Assembly: GCF_001439685.1 (NCBI RefSeq)
Contig: NZ_JYLH01000005.1
Location: 124,001-188,000, forward strand
Source: Pseudomonas libanensis
GTDB lineage: Bacteria; Pseudomonadota; Gammaproteobacteria; Pseudomonadales; Pseudomonadaceae
Length of the DNA: 64,000 nt
Direction of reading: 5' to 3'
Made by a program: the position numbers and the translations under genes. Below the pieces are notes generated by a model. It had not been told where the DNA came from and ran no database searches. It worked only from the letters and a program-made list of their open reading frames with translations. How positions within the stretch are numbered: position 1 is the first letter of the stretch; every line of letters starts with the position of its first letter. This document shows, piece after piece, positions 16,975 to 26,862 of the stretch.

Positions 16975-17172
16975 TCAGGCGACAGGTGCCGGTGGCGGCT
17001 CGTCTGGCAGGGTCGGCTCACCGGGTTCGGCGGGCTGTGGATAATCGGGTTCGGGCTGGCCGGGAATGCCGCCGGCATGGGCGGGATTGGCCATCAGGGA
17101 CCAGGCCAGAACGCCAATCTGGTTGGGTTCAAGCCGGGCAAGTTCTGCGCTGATTCGCGGGTCGATCTTCAT
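16975..17172 (-). CDS. Small proline-rich hypothetical protein
   Basis: This 65-residue protein begins at the ATG at 17172, which follows a strong GAGGAG site with 7-base spacing; that is the main evidence that it is a gene. The first 30 residues are helical (KIDPRISAELARLEPNQIG), and the rest is an acidic, proline-rich tail with PEPDYPQPAEP-type repeats. There is no signal peptide and no recognised domain. It is oriented opposite to pdeM and in the same direction as dcd upstream of it. Function unknown. Confidence 0.6.
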   Translation of the reverse strand: MKIDPRISAELARLEPNQIGVLAWSLMANPAHAGGIPGQPEPDYPQPAEPGEPTLPDEPPPAPVA

Positions 17173-17280
17173 AAGGTACTCCTCAAGCGTGGCCCGGCGC
17201 GTTTTGCACGCGCCGAGGCAGTACACCTAGATAGAGTCACTTTATGCAGACTAATTCCCTTTACCAGCAGGAGCTTTCGA

Positions 17281-17847
17281 TCAAGCGCGTGGAAGCGTAA
17301 CGCCACGCTGGCCCTGATACTTGCCGGCGCGGTCTTTGTAGGACACTTCGCACGCTTCGTCGGACTGCAGGAACAGCATCTGCGCCACGCCTTCGTTGGC
17401 GTAGATTTTCGCCGGCAACGTCGTGGTGTTGGAGAATTCCAGGGTCACATGGCCTTCCCATTCCGGCTCAAGCGGCGTCACGTTGACAATAATGCCGCAG
17501 CGCGCGTAGGTGCTTTTACCCAGGCAGATGGTCAACACGTCACGGGGAATACGGAAGAACTCCACGGTACGCGCCAGGGCGAAGGAGTTTGGCGGGATGA
17601 TGCACACGTCGCTCTTGACGTCGACAAAGCTCTTTTCATCGAAGTTCTTTGGGTCGACGATGGCCGAATTGATGTTGGTGAACACCTTGAATTCATCGGC
17701 GCACCGCACGTCGTAGCCATAGCTGGAAACCCCGTACGAAATCACCCGCTCGTCGCCTTCGCCACGAATCTGGCGCTCGACGAACGGCTCGATCATGCCG
17801 TGTTCCTGCGCCATGCGGCGAATCCACTTGTCCGATTTGATGCTCAT
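17281..17847 (-). CDS. dcd: dCTP deaminase
   Basis: Dcd converts dCTP to dUTP for thymidylate synthesis. The protein is 188 residues, the usual length. Typical segments are [13 protein letters not shown] at the start, [13 protein letters not shown], and the active-site region [18 protein letters not shown]; the last contains the catalytic Glu. The ATG at 17847 was chosen because it gives the conserved N terminus and has AGGAC upstream. It is transcribed away from the cold-shock gene. In several pseudomonads dcd is likewise next to a csp gene (recalled, not checked). Confidence 0.96.
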   Translation of the reverse strand: MSIKSDKWIRRMAQEHGMIEPFVERQIRGEGDERVISYGVSSYGYDVRCADEFKVFTNINSAIVDPKNFDEKSFVDVKSDVCIIPPNSFALARTVEFFRIPRDVLTICLGKSTYARCGIIVNVTPLEPEWEGHVTLEFSNTTTLPAKIYANEGVAQMLFLQSDEACEVSYKDRAGKYQGQRGVTLPRA

Positions 17848-18234
17848 GGCGGTGTCCTGAATAGCGAGGTAGAAAAAACTGTGGGCCATCTTACCGGGGC
17901 CGGCGTTGGGGTTCAAAGGCCGCAGGGGTTTTCTTGCTGAATGTGCTGCCGTCTGTACGCCGTAGCCAGCGGGGCCGGGTCCCGAATCGCTGCCAAGGGT
18001 GACGGTAAATACCACCGCCAGTCACGAAAATAGAGAAACCTTCGGAAATACCATTGGCACGTTCCGGAAAAAGGGTTAAGGTGGCGCCACTGTGCTGCTT
18101 GTGTCACTGAGAATCTCTACACGATATGTTGAATTTCGATCCAACCATCTCCAAGAATTTTTCCTGCTCTTTGCACTCAGTCTCGGCCAGGGCTTTTCCT
18201 GAGTCGCAGTTAACTTTGTCCAAGGAGATACACC
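17848..18234. other. 387-base intergenic region, dcd / cold-shock gene (divergent promoters, long leader)
   Basis: No credible coding frame is seen. The region must hold the divergent promoters of dcd and the cold-shock gene. No sigma-70 promoter can be placed with confidence. The last stretch before 18235 is pyrimidine rich and ends in the strong ribosome-binding site AAGGAGATACACC. A long 5' untranslated leader is typical of cold-shock genes, whose mRNA folding is temperature dependent. Confidence 0.5.
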
Positions 18235-18444
18235 ATGTCTAATCGCCAAACTGGTACCGTTAAGTGGTTCAACGATGAAAAAGGCTTCGGCTTCATCACT
18301 CCACAATCCGGTGACGACCTGTTCGTTCACTTCAAAGCTATCCAATCCGACGGCTTCAAAAGCCTGAAAGAAGGCCAACAGGTTTCTTTCATCGCTACCC
18401 GCGGTCAGAAAGGCATGCAAGCTGAAGAAGTTCAAGTTATCTAA
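18235..18444 (+). CDS. Cold-shock protein, CspA family
   Basis: This 69-residue single cold-shock domain protein has RNP1 (KGFGFI) and RNP2 (DLFVHF) and the start [12 protein letters not shown]. It binds single-stranded RNA and DNA and acts as an RNA chaperone. It is close to Pseudomonas CapB/CspA-like proteins; a pseudomonad has several paralogues and the exact one cannot be named from sequence alone. It has a perfect AAGGAG ribosome-binding site and its own terminator, so it is a single-gene transcript. Confidence 0.96.
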   Translation: MSNRQTGTVKWFNDEKGFGFITPQSGDDLFVHFKAIQSDGFKSLKEGQQVSFIATRGQKGMQAEEVQVI

Positions 18445-18462
18445 CTTGTACTGACTTAGTCG

Positions 18463-18495
18463 AAAAAACCCCGCCCTCAAAAGCGGGGTTTTTTT
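18463..18495 (+). terminator. Rho-independent terminator of the cold-shock gene
   Basis: A 6-bp GC stem (CCCCGC / GCGGGG) extended by six A-T pairs, with an 8-base loop and a run of seven Ts. The flanking A run also makes it usable on the other strand. Confidence 0.93.
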
Positions 18496-18542
18496 ATGCC
18501 TGGAATTTGGCACTAGTGCGAGCCTGATGCCTGGCACAAAAA

Positions 18543-18636
18543 AATGTGGGAGGGGGCTTGCTCCCGATTGCGGCAGCCCAGTCGATGCATCTGGCGACTG
18601 TTCCACTGTAATCGGGGGCAAGCCCCCTTCCACATT
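18543..18636. repeat. REPIN, class A
   Basis: Left arm AATGTGGGAGGGGGCTTGCT and a right arm with two mismatches (ATCGGGGGCAAGCCCCCTTC then CACATT). It lies between the convergent ends of the cold-shock gene and rpoS, in the place where rsmZ is normally found downstream of rpoS in pseudomonads. Confidence 0.9.
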
Positions 18637-18658
18637 CAAGCGTTCAAGCGTTCAAGCA
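18635..18658. repeat. Three tandem copies of an 8-base unit
   Basis: TTCAAGCG is repeated twice and followed by TTCAAGCA, joining the REPIN edge to the end of rpoS. Such short tandems can vary between strains by replication slippage. Confidence 0.75.
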
Positions 18659-18664
18659 GGATCG

Positions 18665-19672
18665 TTATTGGAACAACGACTCGCTCGACAAGCCATTCTT
18701 CTCCAGGATCTCACGCAAGCGCTTGAGGCCCTCCACCTGGATCTGCCGCACCCGCTCACGGGTCAGGCCAATCTCCAGGCCCACATCTTCCAGGGTGCTG
18801 CTCTCATGGCCGCGCAGGCCGAAGCGGCGAATCACCACCTCACGCTGCTTGTCGGTGAGCTCCGACAGCCATTGGTCAATACTTTGGGAAAGATCATCGT
18901 CCTGCAACAGCTCACAAGGATCTGTCGGACGATCATCTGTCAGGGTGTCCAGCAGGGTTTTATCCGAATCCGGCCCCAGCGAGACATCAACCGAAGATAC
19001 GCGCTCATTGAGGCCCAGCATGCGCTTGACCTCCCCTACCGGCTTTTCCAGCAGGTTGGCGATCTCTTCGGGTGAAGGTTCATGATCGAGTTTTTGCGTC
19101 AGCTCACGGGCCGCCCGCAGGTAGACGTTGAGCTCCTTGACCACGTGGATCGGCAACCGGATCGTGCGGGTCTGATTCATGATCGCCCGTTCGATGGTCT
19201 GGCGAATCCACCAGGTGGCATAGGTTGAAAAGCGGAAGCCCCGCTCAGGGTCGAACTTCTCCACCGCCCGGATCAAGCCCAGGTTACCTTCCTCGATCAG
19301 GTCCAGCAGCGACAGCCCACGATTGACATAGCGTCGGGCGATTTTCACCACCAGGCGCAGGTTGCTTTCAATCATGCGTTTACGCCCAGCCGGATCACCC
19401 TTTTGCGAAAGGCGCGCAAAATGGACTTCTTCTTCGGGGGTCAGCAGAGGGGAAAAACCGATTTCATTGAGGTACAGCTGGGTAGCATCGAGCGCCCGCG
19501 TGTAATCAATGTATTTGTGTTGCTTCAACGCGGTGGAGTTCTTGGATTTGGTGCGAACTGAAGGTGGTGTCGCTCCTTCATTATCTGACATCGAATCCAT
19601 ATCGATACCGGCCTCCATAAGGAGAACCTCATCGTCGATGTCAAACTCCGGCGCTTCTTTACTGAGAGCCAT
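18665..19672 (-). CDS. rpoS: RNA polymerase sigma factor RpoS (sigma-38)
   Basis: This stationary-phase and general-stress sigma factor is 335 residues. Region 1.2 ([16 protein letters not shown]), region 2 ([36 protein letters not shown]), region 3 and the region 4 helix-turn-helix ([19 protein letters not shown]) are all present and intact. The start ATG at 19672 has AAGGAC upstream. It follows nlpD; in Pseudomonas and E. coli the main rpoS promoter lies inside nlpD. Its downstream flank is unusual because rsmZ, fdxA and mutS are absent. Confidence 0.98.
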   Translation of the reverse strand: MALSKEAPEFDIDDEVLLMEAGIDMDSMSDNEGATPPSVRTKSKNSTALKQHKYIDYTRALDATQLYLNEIGFSPLLTPEEEVHFARLSQKGDPAGRKRMIESNLRLVVKIARRYVNRGLSLLDLIEEGNLGLIRAVEKFDPERGFRFSTYATWWIRQTIERAIMNQTRTIRLPIHVVKELNVYLRAARELTQKLDHEPSPEEIANLLEKPVGEVKRMLGLNERVSSVDVSLGPDSDKTLLDTLTDDRPTDPCELLQDDDLSQSIDQWLSELTDKQREVVIRRFGLRGHESSTLEDVGLEIGLTRERVRQIQVEGLKRLREILEKNGLSSESLFQ

Positions 19673-19737
19673 TGTTATAGTCCTTTGGTGAGTTCGACCT
19701 CAAGCTCAAGCGACGCCTTTATCCTTGGCAACGCTGG

Positions 19738-19767
19738 AGCCTGTTCCTTCTACGCTAGGAACAGGCT
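19738..19767 (-). other. Stem-loop between nlpD and rpoS
   Basis: An 11-bp perfect stem (AGCCTGTTCCT / AGGAACAGGCT) encloses an 8-base loop in the nlpD-rpoS gap, about 65 bases upstream of the rpoS start. There is no U run, so it is not a standard terminator. It would be in the leader of rpoS mRNA started inside nlpD, where folding is known to control rpoS translation in E. coli. Confidence 0.6.
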
Positions 19768-19777
19768 GTGCAACCTA

Positions 19778-20614
19778 TCAACGACGGGGCAGGAATTGCA
19801 GCGGATCTACAGGTTTCCCTTGGCGGCGAATCTCAAAGTGCAGTTTCACCCGGTCTGTACCCGTTGAACCCATTTCGGCAATTGTCTGTCCGACCTTGAC
19901 CTGCTGCCCCTCCCGAACCAACAGCCTGCGGTTATGACCGTAGGCACTGACGTAGGTATCACTGTGTTTGATGATGACCAGCTCGCCGTAGCCCCGCAAA
20001 CCACTCCCGGCGTATACAACTGTCCCATCAGACGCAGCTAAAACAGGCTGTCCCAAATCCCCGGCGATATCAATGCCTTTATTCAAACTACCGTTTGAAG
20101 AGAATTTTCCAATCAACACTCCGTTTGAAGGCCACCCCCAACCTGTCGGCGCAGGCCCGGCAGGTGGCAATGGCGCGGGTGGCGACTTGCTCGCAACCGT
20201 AGGCGCAGCGCTGCCGGCCGGCCGGGTTATGACGGTGGTTTTGCTCGAAGACGATGGCGAGGAACCGGACTTTGTCACAACTGCCGTGGGTGCCGACCCG
20301 CTGCGACCATCGAAACGGATGGTTTGCCCCGGGTGTATGGTATAGGGCACAGGAATGTTGTTACGGGCGGCCAATGCCTTGTAGTCCCAGCCGTAGCGGA
20401 AGGCAATCGAAAACAGGGTGTCGCCTTTGCGCACCACGTATTGGCCGGTGGTCACCGTTGGTCTTTGCGGTGCGGCGTTGGTGCGGTCAACGACACGCGC
20501 ACCGCCGGATGGCGTGCTCGAACAAGCCGCCAATAAGGAACTCAAGACAAGGCCAAGCACCAGTCGCTGAAAGCTTGTTTTACTCATTCGCTGCGCAGGA
20601 CCTGTGAGACTCAC
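19778..20614 (-). CDS. nlpD: NlpD-like lipoprotein: LysM and degenerate LytM/M23 domain amidase activator
   Basis: NlpD is an outer-membrane lipoprotein that activates cell-wall amidases at the division site. The GTG at 20614 was chosen because GGGAG lies 6 bases upstream; the ATG at 20587 is an alternative. The lipobox LAAC has Cys31. A LysM domain follows (YVVRKGDTLFSIAFRYGWD, about residues 50-95), then a Ser/Pro/Thr-rich linker and a C-terminal M23 domain. The metalloprotease His of the HxxxD motif is Asn (LNKGIDIAG), and the final HxH site reads KLH. The domain is therefore catalytically dead, as in activator-type NlpD. It lies in the pcm-nlpD-rpoS order usual for gammaproteobacteria. 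Confidence 0.93.
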   Translation of the reverse strand: MSLTGPAQRMSKTSFQRLVLGLVLSSLLAACSSTPSGGARVVDRTNAAPQRPTVTTGQYVVRKGDTLFSIAFRYGWDYKALAARNNIPVPYTIHPGQTIRFDGRSGSAPTAVVTKSGSSPSSSSKTTVITRPAGSAAPTVASKSPPAPLPPAGPAPTGWGWPSNGVLIGKFSSNGSLNKGIDIAGDLGQPVLAASDGTVVYAGSGLRGYGELVIIKHSDTYVSAYGHNRRLLVREGQQVKVGQTIAEMGSTGTDRVKLHFEIRRQGKPVDPLQFLPRR

Positions 20615-20823
20615 CCGCCGCTCCCTTTGTGGTGGCTGAACATTAACGCCTGTATCAGGCTTGAAATATGACGCAAGTATAACTGGGCATTGGCCTTTTA
20701 CTGGCACATGACTGAAACGAAAAATTCATCATGTTTAATACCGATCGCCAAGCATGTTGATTCAATAGACCCCGCCGTAAGACACATACCCGCCAACAGA
20801 ATTCACTGTTTGCAAATAAATGA

Positions 20824-22237
<1,414 letters not shown>

Positions 22238-22250
<13 letters not shown>

Positions 22251-23296
22251 GGGCTGTCCGTCTGCCCCACCGGCACCAGATCAACAAGCTCGCGCACCAA
22301 GACAGTGGCGAAGCATCCGGCCGGCAGGACGAATTCCAATTGCAGAATGTCAGGCCCGGGATAATGCCACGTCAACCCGCCAATGGGCAGTCGCAGAATG
22401 CGACGTTCCTGGCTCATGCCCGCATTCACCAGCCAATCACGCAGGTCGGCTTCGCTGGCGGCGACAGATTGTTCCAGTTCATGTGTAAGACCTGTCGCTG
22501 GCGAATCACCTTCGCCCCATTGCGGACCGGTCGGATGCAAGTCCAGGATCGCCAGGCGCGGGTCGCTGCATTCAGCCTCCCCGGCCGGGAAAAAACTGCG
22601 ACTGTCGGTAAACGCCAGCAGGTCACCCACCTGGGCACGTTGCCAGGAGCCGTCGGCGACACGCGCCGCCAAGACTTTGTTGAACAAGTAGCTACGGGCA
22701 GTGGACAGCAGCCGCGAGCGCACATTGCGTTGCTCCGGCAGGGCCTTGCGCGCCGCCCATTCGCGGGCATCCACCACATTGCCGCCATTGTGGCCGAAAC
22801 GCTGGGCGCCAAAATAATTGGGTATGCCGTGCTGGGCAATCAACTGCAAACGTGCGTCGATGGCGGCGGTATCGCCGGCCAGTTGGGTCAGGCGCAAGGT
22901 AAAGCCATTGGCCGAATGCGCGCCACGCTGCAACTTGCGCTTATGACGGGTGGTTCTGAGGATCTTGAGGGTGTCGTTTTCCGCGCTGCTCAGGTCCGGG
23001 TCGGCCTTGCCGGGCAACTGCACACTGAACCACTGGCGGGTCAGGGCCTGACGGTCCTTGAGCCCGGCATAGCTGACGGTGCGCAACGGCACGCCGGCAG
23101 CCTTGGCGATACGCCGCGCGGCTTCTTCGGTATTCAGGCCGCGCTTTTCCACCCACAGCCACAGGTGCTCGCCCTCGCCCGTCAGCGGGATATCCAGCAC
23201 CTCATCCACCTGGAAATCCTCAGCCGTCGCTTTCAGCACCGCGCTGCCCAAGGCCTCGCCGTAGGCCCGTGGGCCAAGCAGTTGCAGGTCGTTCAT
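22238..23296 (-). CDS. truD: tRNA pseudouridine(13) synthase TruD
   Basis: TruD makes pseudouridine 13 in tRNA-Glu. The protein is 352 residues. The catalytic Asp is Asp81 in [16 protein letters not shown], and the TruD insertion domain is marked by [18 protein letters not shown]. The start ATG at 23296 overlaps the end of ispF by 4 bases. Confidence 0.96.
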
Positions 23297-23766
23297 GCGC
23301 GCAGCAACAAGGCGACGGAGTGCACCGCGATGCCCTCTTCGCGACCGGTAAACCCGAGCTTTTCGGTGGTGGTGGCTTTCACGTTGACTTGATCCAATTC
23401 AATTTGCAGGTCCGCGGCAATCAGTGCGCGCATCGTCTCGATATGCGGGGCCATTTTCGGTGCCTGGGCCACGATGGTGTTATCCACATTGCCGACCTTC
23501 CAGCCCTTGGCGTGGATCAAGCCGACCACATGGCGCAGCAATACTCGGCTGTCCGCGCCCTTGAAACTGGGGTCGGTGTCCGGAAAGTGCTTGCCGATAT
23601 CGCCCAACGCCGCCGCGCCGAGCAAGGCATCGCTCAAGGCATGCAAGACAACGTCGCCGTCGGAATGGGCCAGCAACCCATGATGGTGTGCAATGCGCAC
23701 GCCGCCCAAGGTGATGAAATCGCCTTCAGCGAAACGGTGCACATCGTAGCCGTGGCCAATACGCAT
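23293..23766 (-). CDS. ispF: 2-C-methyl-D-erythritol 2,4-cyclodiphosphate synthase
   Basis: IspF is the fifth enzyme of the MEP isoprenoid pathway. The 157-residue protein has the zinc site GYDVHRF (Asp8, His10) and the CDP-binding and trimer regions ([30 protein letters not shown]). The start is fixed by the conserved [10 protein letters not shown]. The only ribosome-binding sequence (GGGGCG) lies in the 3' arm of a hairpin ending in seven Us right before the ATG. ispD of the same pathway is 6 kb away on the same strand. Confidence 0.97.
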   Translation of the reverse strand: MRIGHGYDVHRFAEGDFITLGGVRIAHHHGLLAHSDGDVVLHALSDALLGAAALGDIGKHFPDTDPSFKGADSRVLLRHVVGLIHAKGWKVGNVDNTIVAQAPKMAPHIETMRALIAADLQIELDQVNVKATTTEKLGFTGREEGIAVHSVALLLRA

Positions 23767-23796
23767 AAAAAAACGCCCCGATTTAATTCAGGGCGT
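23767..23796 (-). terminator. Terminator of fghA, overlapping the ispF translation start region
   Basis: On the minus strand a stem ACGCCC / GGGCGT with a 12-base loop is followed by a run of Ts that ends at the ispF ATG (23766). It terminates the formaldehyde operon but also contains the ispF ribosome-binding site, so transcripts reading into ispF would have that site paired. Confidence 0.75.
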
Positions 23797-23820
23797 GATT
23801 CTACCTACTTTTGCCTCACA

Positions 23821-24666
23821 TTAACCGAGCAAAGCGCGAGCATGATGTCGCAAATGGTCTTCGATGAAGCTGGCGATAAAGAAGTAGCTGTGGTCGTAGC
23901 CGGGTTGCAGGCGCAATTCCAGCGGATGGTTGGCCGCCTTGGCCGCTTGCACCAGGGCCTGCGGCTTGAGCTGAGCCTCGAGGAAGTCGTCACGATCTCC
24001 CTGATCCACCAGCAGCGCCAGCTTTTGCGAGGCTTCGCTGATCAGCACACAGGCGTCCCATTCACGCCACTTCGAACGCTCTTCGCCGAGGTAACGGGAA
24101 AAGGCTTTCTGGCCCCACGGACAGTCCATCGGATTAGTGATCGGCGAAAACGCCGATACCGACTGGTATCGCCCCGGGTTACGCAGCGCACACACCAGCG
24201 CACCGTGCCCACCCATGGAATGACCGCTGATGCCGCGTTTTTCCGACGCCGGGAAATGCGCCTCCACCAGTGCCGGCAATTCCTGCACCACGTAGTCATG
24301 CATCCGATAGTGCTTGGCCCAGGGTTCCTGGGTGGCATTCAGATAGAAACCGGCACCGAGGCCGAAGTCCCAGGCGTTGTCCGGATCGTCCGGTACACCC
24401 GGACCACGAGGGCTGGTATCCGGTGCGACGATGATCAGGCCCAGCTCGGCAGCCATGCGCTGGGCGCCGGCCTTCTGCATGAAGTTTTCATCGGTGCAGG
24501 TCAAGCCGGACAGCCAGTACAGCACCGGCAACTTGCCACCCTGCTCCGCTTGCGGCGGCAGGTAGACGGCGAAGGTCATGTCGCAACCGAGCACGTCGGA
24601 ATGATGCTTGTAGCGTTTATGCCAGCCGCCGAAGCTCTTCTGGCATGAAAGGTTTTCCAGACTCAT
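23821..24666 (-). CDS. fghA: S-formylglutathione hydrolase
   Basis: FghA hydrolyses S-formylglutathione to formate and glutathione, the second step of formaldehyde detoxification. The protein is a 281-residue alpha/beta-hydrolase with the nucleophile Ser in [11 protein letters not shown] and the N-terminal motif [12 protein letters not shown]. It is separated from the formaldehyde dehydrogenase gene by 8 bases and is co-transcribed with it. Confidence 0.96.
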   Translation of the reverse strand: MSLENLSCQKSFGGWHKRYKHHSDVLGCDMTFAVYLPPQAEQGGKLPVLYWLSGLTCTDENFMQKAGAQRMAAELGLIIVAPDTSPRGPGVPDDPDNAWDFGLGAGFYLNATQEPWAKHYRMHDYVVQELPALVEAHFPASEKRGISGHSMGGHGALVCALRNPGRYQSVSAFSPITNPMDCPWGQKAFSRYLGEERSKWREWDACVLISEASQKLALLVDQGDRDDFLEAQLKPQALVQAAKAANHPLELRLQPGYDHSYFFIASFIEDHLRHHARALLG

Positions 24667-24674
24667 GGCCGACC

Positions 24675-25871
<1,197 letters not shown>

Positions 25872-25873
25872 TT

Positions 25874-25892
25874 ATTGCTGTACAGGGACAAT
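25874..25892. promoter_or_regulatory. Candidate LysR-type regulator site (ATTG-N11-CAAT)
   Basis: A dyad with the T-N11-A form expected for LysR-type regulators lies 4 bases before the regulator's ATG and about 90 bases from the divergent adhC start. It may be the autoregulatory site; the match is short. Confidence 0.35.
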
Positions 25893-25896
25893 CACA

Positions 25897-26793
25897 ATGT
25901 TGGAGAACCGCTGGGAAGGCATCGATGAGTTCGTTGCGGTGGCCGAATGCAGCCAGTTCACGGCGGCAGCGGAGCGGCTGGGGGTATCGTCCTCCCATAT
26001 CAGCCGGCAAGTGGCACGCCTGGAAGAACGCCTGCAAACCCGCCTTTTGTACCGCAGCACCCGCAAGGTGACGCTGACCGAAGCCGGACAGACCTTCCTG
26101 CAGCACTGCCAGCGCCTGCAGGACGGGCGCGAAGAAGCCTTGCGTGCAGTGGGCGACCTCGCCAGCGAACCCAAGGGCATGTTGCGCATGACCTGCGCCG
26201 TAGCGTACGGCGAGCGGTTTATCGTGCCCTTGGTCACCCGGTTCATGGCGCTGTACCCGCAGTTGCGCGTGGATATCGAGCTGACCAATCGCCCGCTGGA
26301 CCTGGTCCATGAGGGGCTCGACCTGGCCATTCGCCTGGGGCGCCTGCAAGACTCGCGCATGGTCGCCAGCCGCCTGGCGCCGCGGCGCATGTACCTGTGT
26401 GCCTCGCCTTCCTACCTTGAACGTTATGGTCGGCCACATAGTCTGTCGGAACTGAGTCGACATAATTGCCTGATTGGCAGTTCGGATATCTGGCAACTGG
26501 CCCAGGACGGGCGGGAATTTTCCCAGCGCGTGCAGGGCAACTGGCGCTGCAACAGTGGGCAAGCGGTACTGGATGCTGTCTTGCTGGGCGTGGGTTTGTG
26601 CCAGTTGCCGGACTATTACGTGCTGGAGCATTTGCACAGCGGCGCGCTGGTGTCGTTGCTGGAGGCCCACCAACCGCCAAATACGGCGGTGTGGGCGCTG
26701 TATCCGCAGCAGCGGCATTTGTCGCCGAAGGTCAGGAAGCTGGTGGATTTTCTCAAAGACGGCTTGGGTGACCACCCCGTCTATCGAGCATAA
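25897..26793 (+). CDS. LysR-family transcriptional regulator, divergent from formaldehyde detoxification genes
   Basis: This 298-residue regulator has an N-terminal winged helix-turn-helix (FTAAAERLGVSSSHISRQVARLEERL, residues 20-45) and a LysR substrate-binding domain. Divergent placement next to adhC-fghA matches the arrangement of the P. aeruginosa regulator GfnR, which controls glutathione-dependent formaldehyde removal. Orthology is inferred from position and family and was not tested. It is transcribed toward the toxin-like gene, which begins 69 bases after its stop. Confidence 0.88.
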   Translation: MLENRWEGIDEFVAVAECSQFTAAAERLGVSSSHISRQVARLEERLQTRLLYRSTRKVTLTEAGQTFLQHCQRLQDGREEALRAVGDLASEPKGMLRMTCAVAYGERFIVPLVTRFMALYPQLRVDIELTNRPLDLVHEGLDLAIRLGRLQDSRMVASRLAPRRMYLCASPSYLERYGRPHSLSELSRHNCLIGSSDIWQLAQDGREFSQRVQGNWRCNSGQAVLDAVLLGVGLCQLPDYYVLEHLHSGALVSLLEAHQPPNTAVWALYPQQRHLSPKVRKLVDFLKDGLGDHPVYRA

Positions 26794-26811
26794 ACAGCTA
26801 CCGCCCGCGCA

Positions 26812-26858
26812 TTGCCTGGTTACCGGTAAATAGCCGTTTCCACTGCAAAACCAGGCAA
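26812..26858. repeat. Perfect 10-bp inverted repeat covering the toxin gene's ribosome-binding region
   Basis: TTGCCTGGTT (26812-26821) and AACCAGGCAA (26849-26858) are exact reverse complements with a 27-base spacer. The right arm ends 4 bases before the ATG at 26863 and includes the only ribosome-binding-like sequence. In an mRNA the stem would hide the start site; as DNA it could be a regulator site. Confidence 0.75.
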
Positions 26859-26862
26859 GCCC

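Noticed and set aside
18076..18639. Minus-strand open frame across the cold-shock gene and REPIN
   Set aside because: It runs through a terminator, a REPIN and a cold-shock gene in antisense, so it is not a gene.
18497..18664. rsmZ small RNA expected downstream of rpoS
   Set aside because: The interval holds only a REPIN and a short tandem repeat; the repeated exposed GGA stem-loops of rsmZ are not present.
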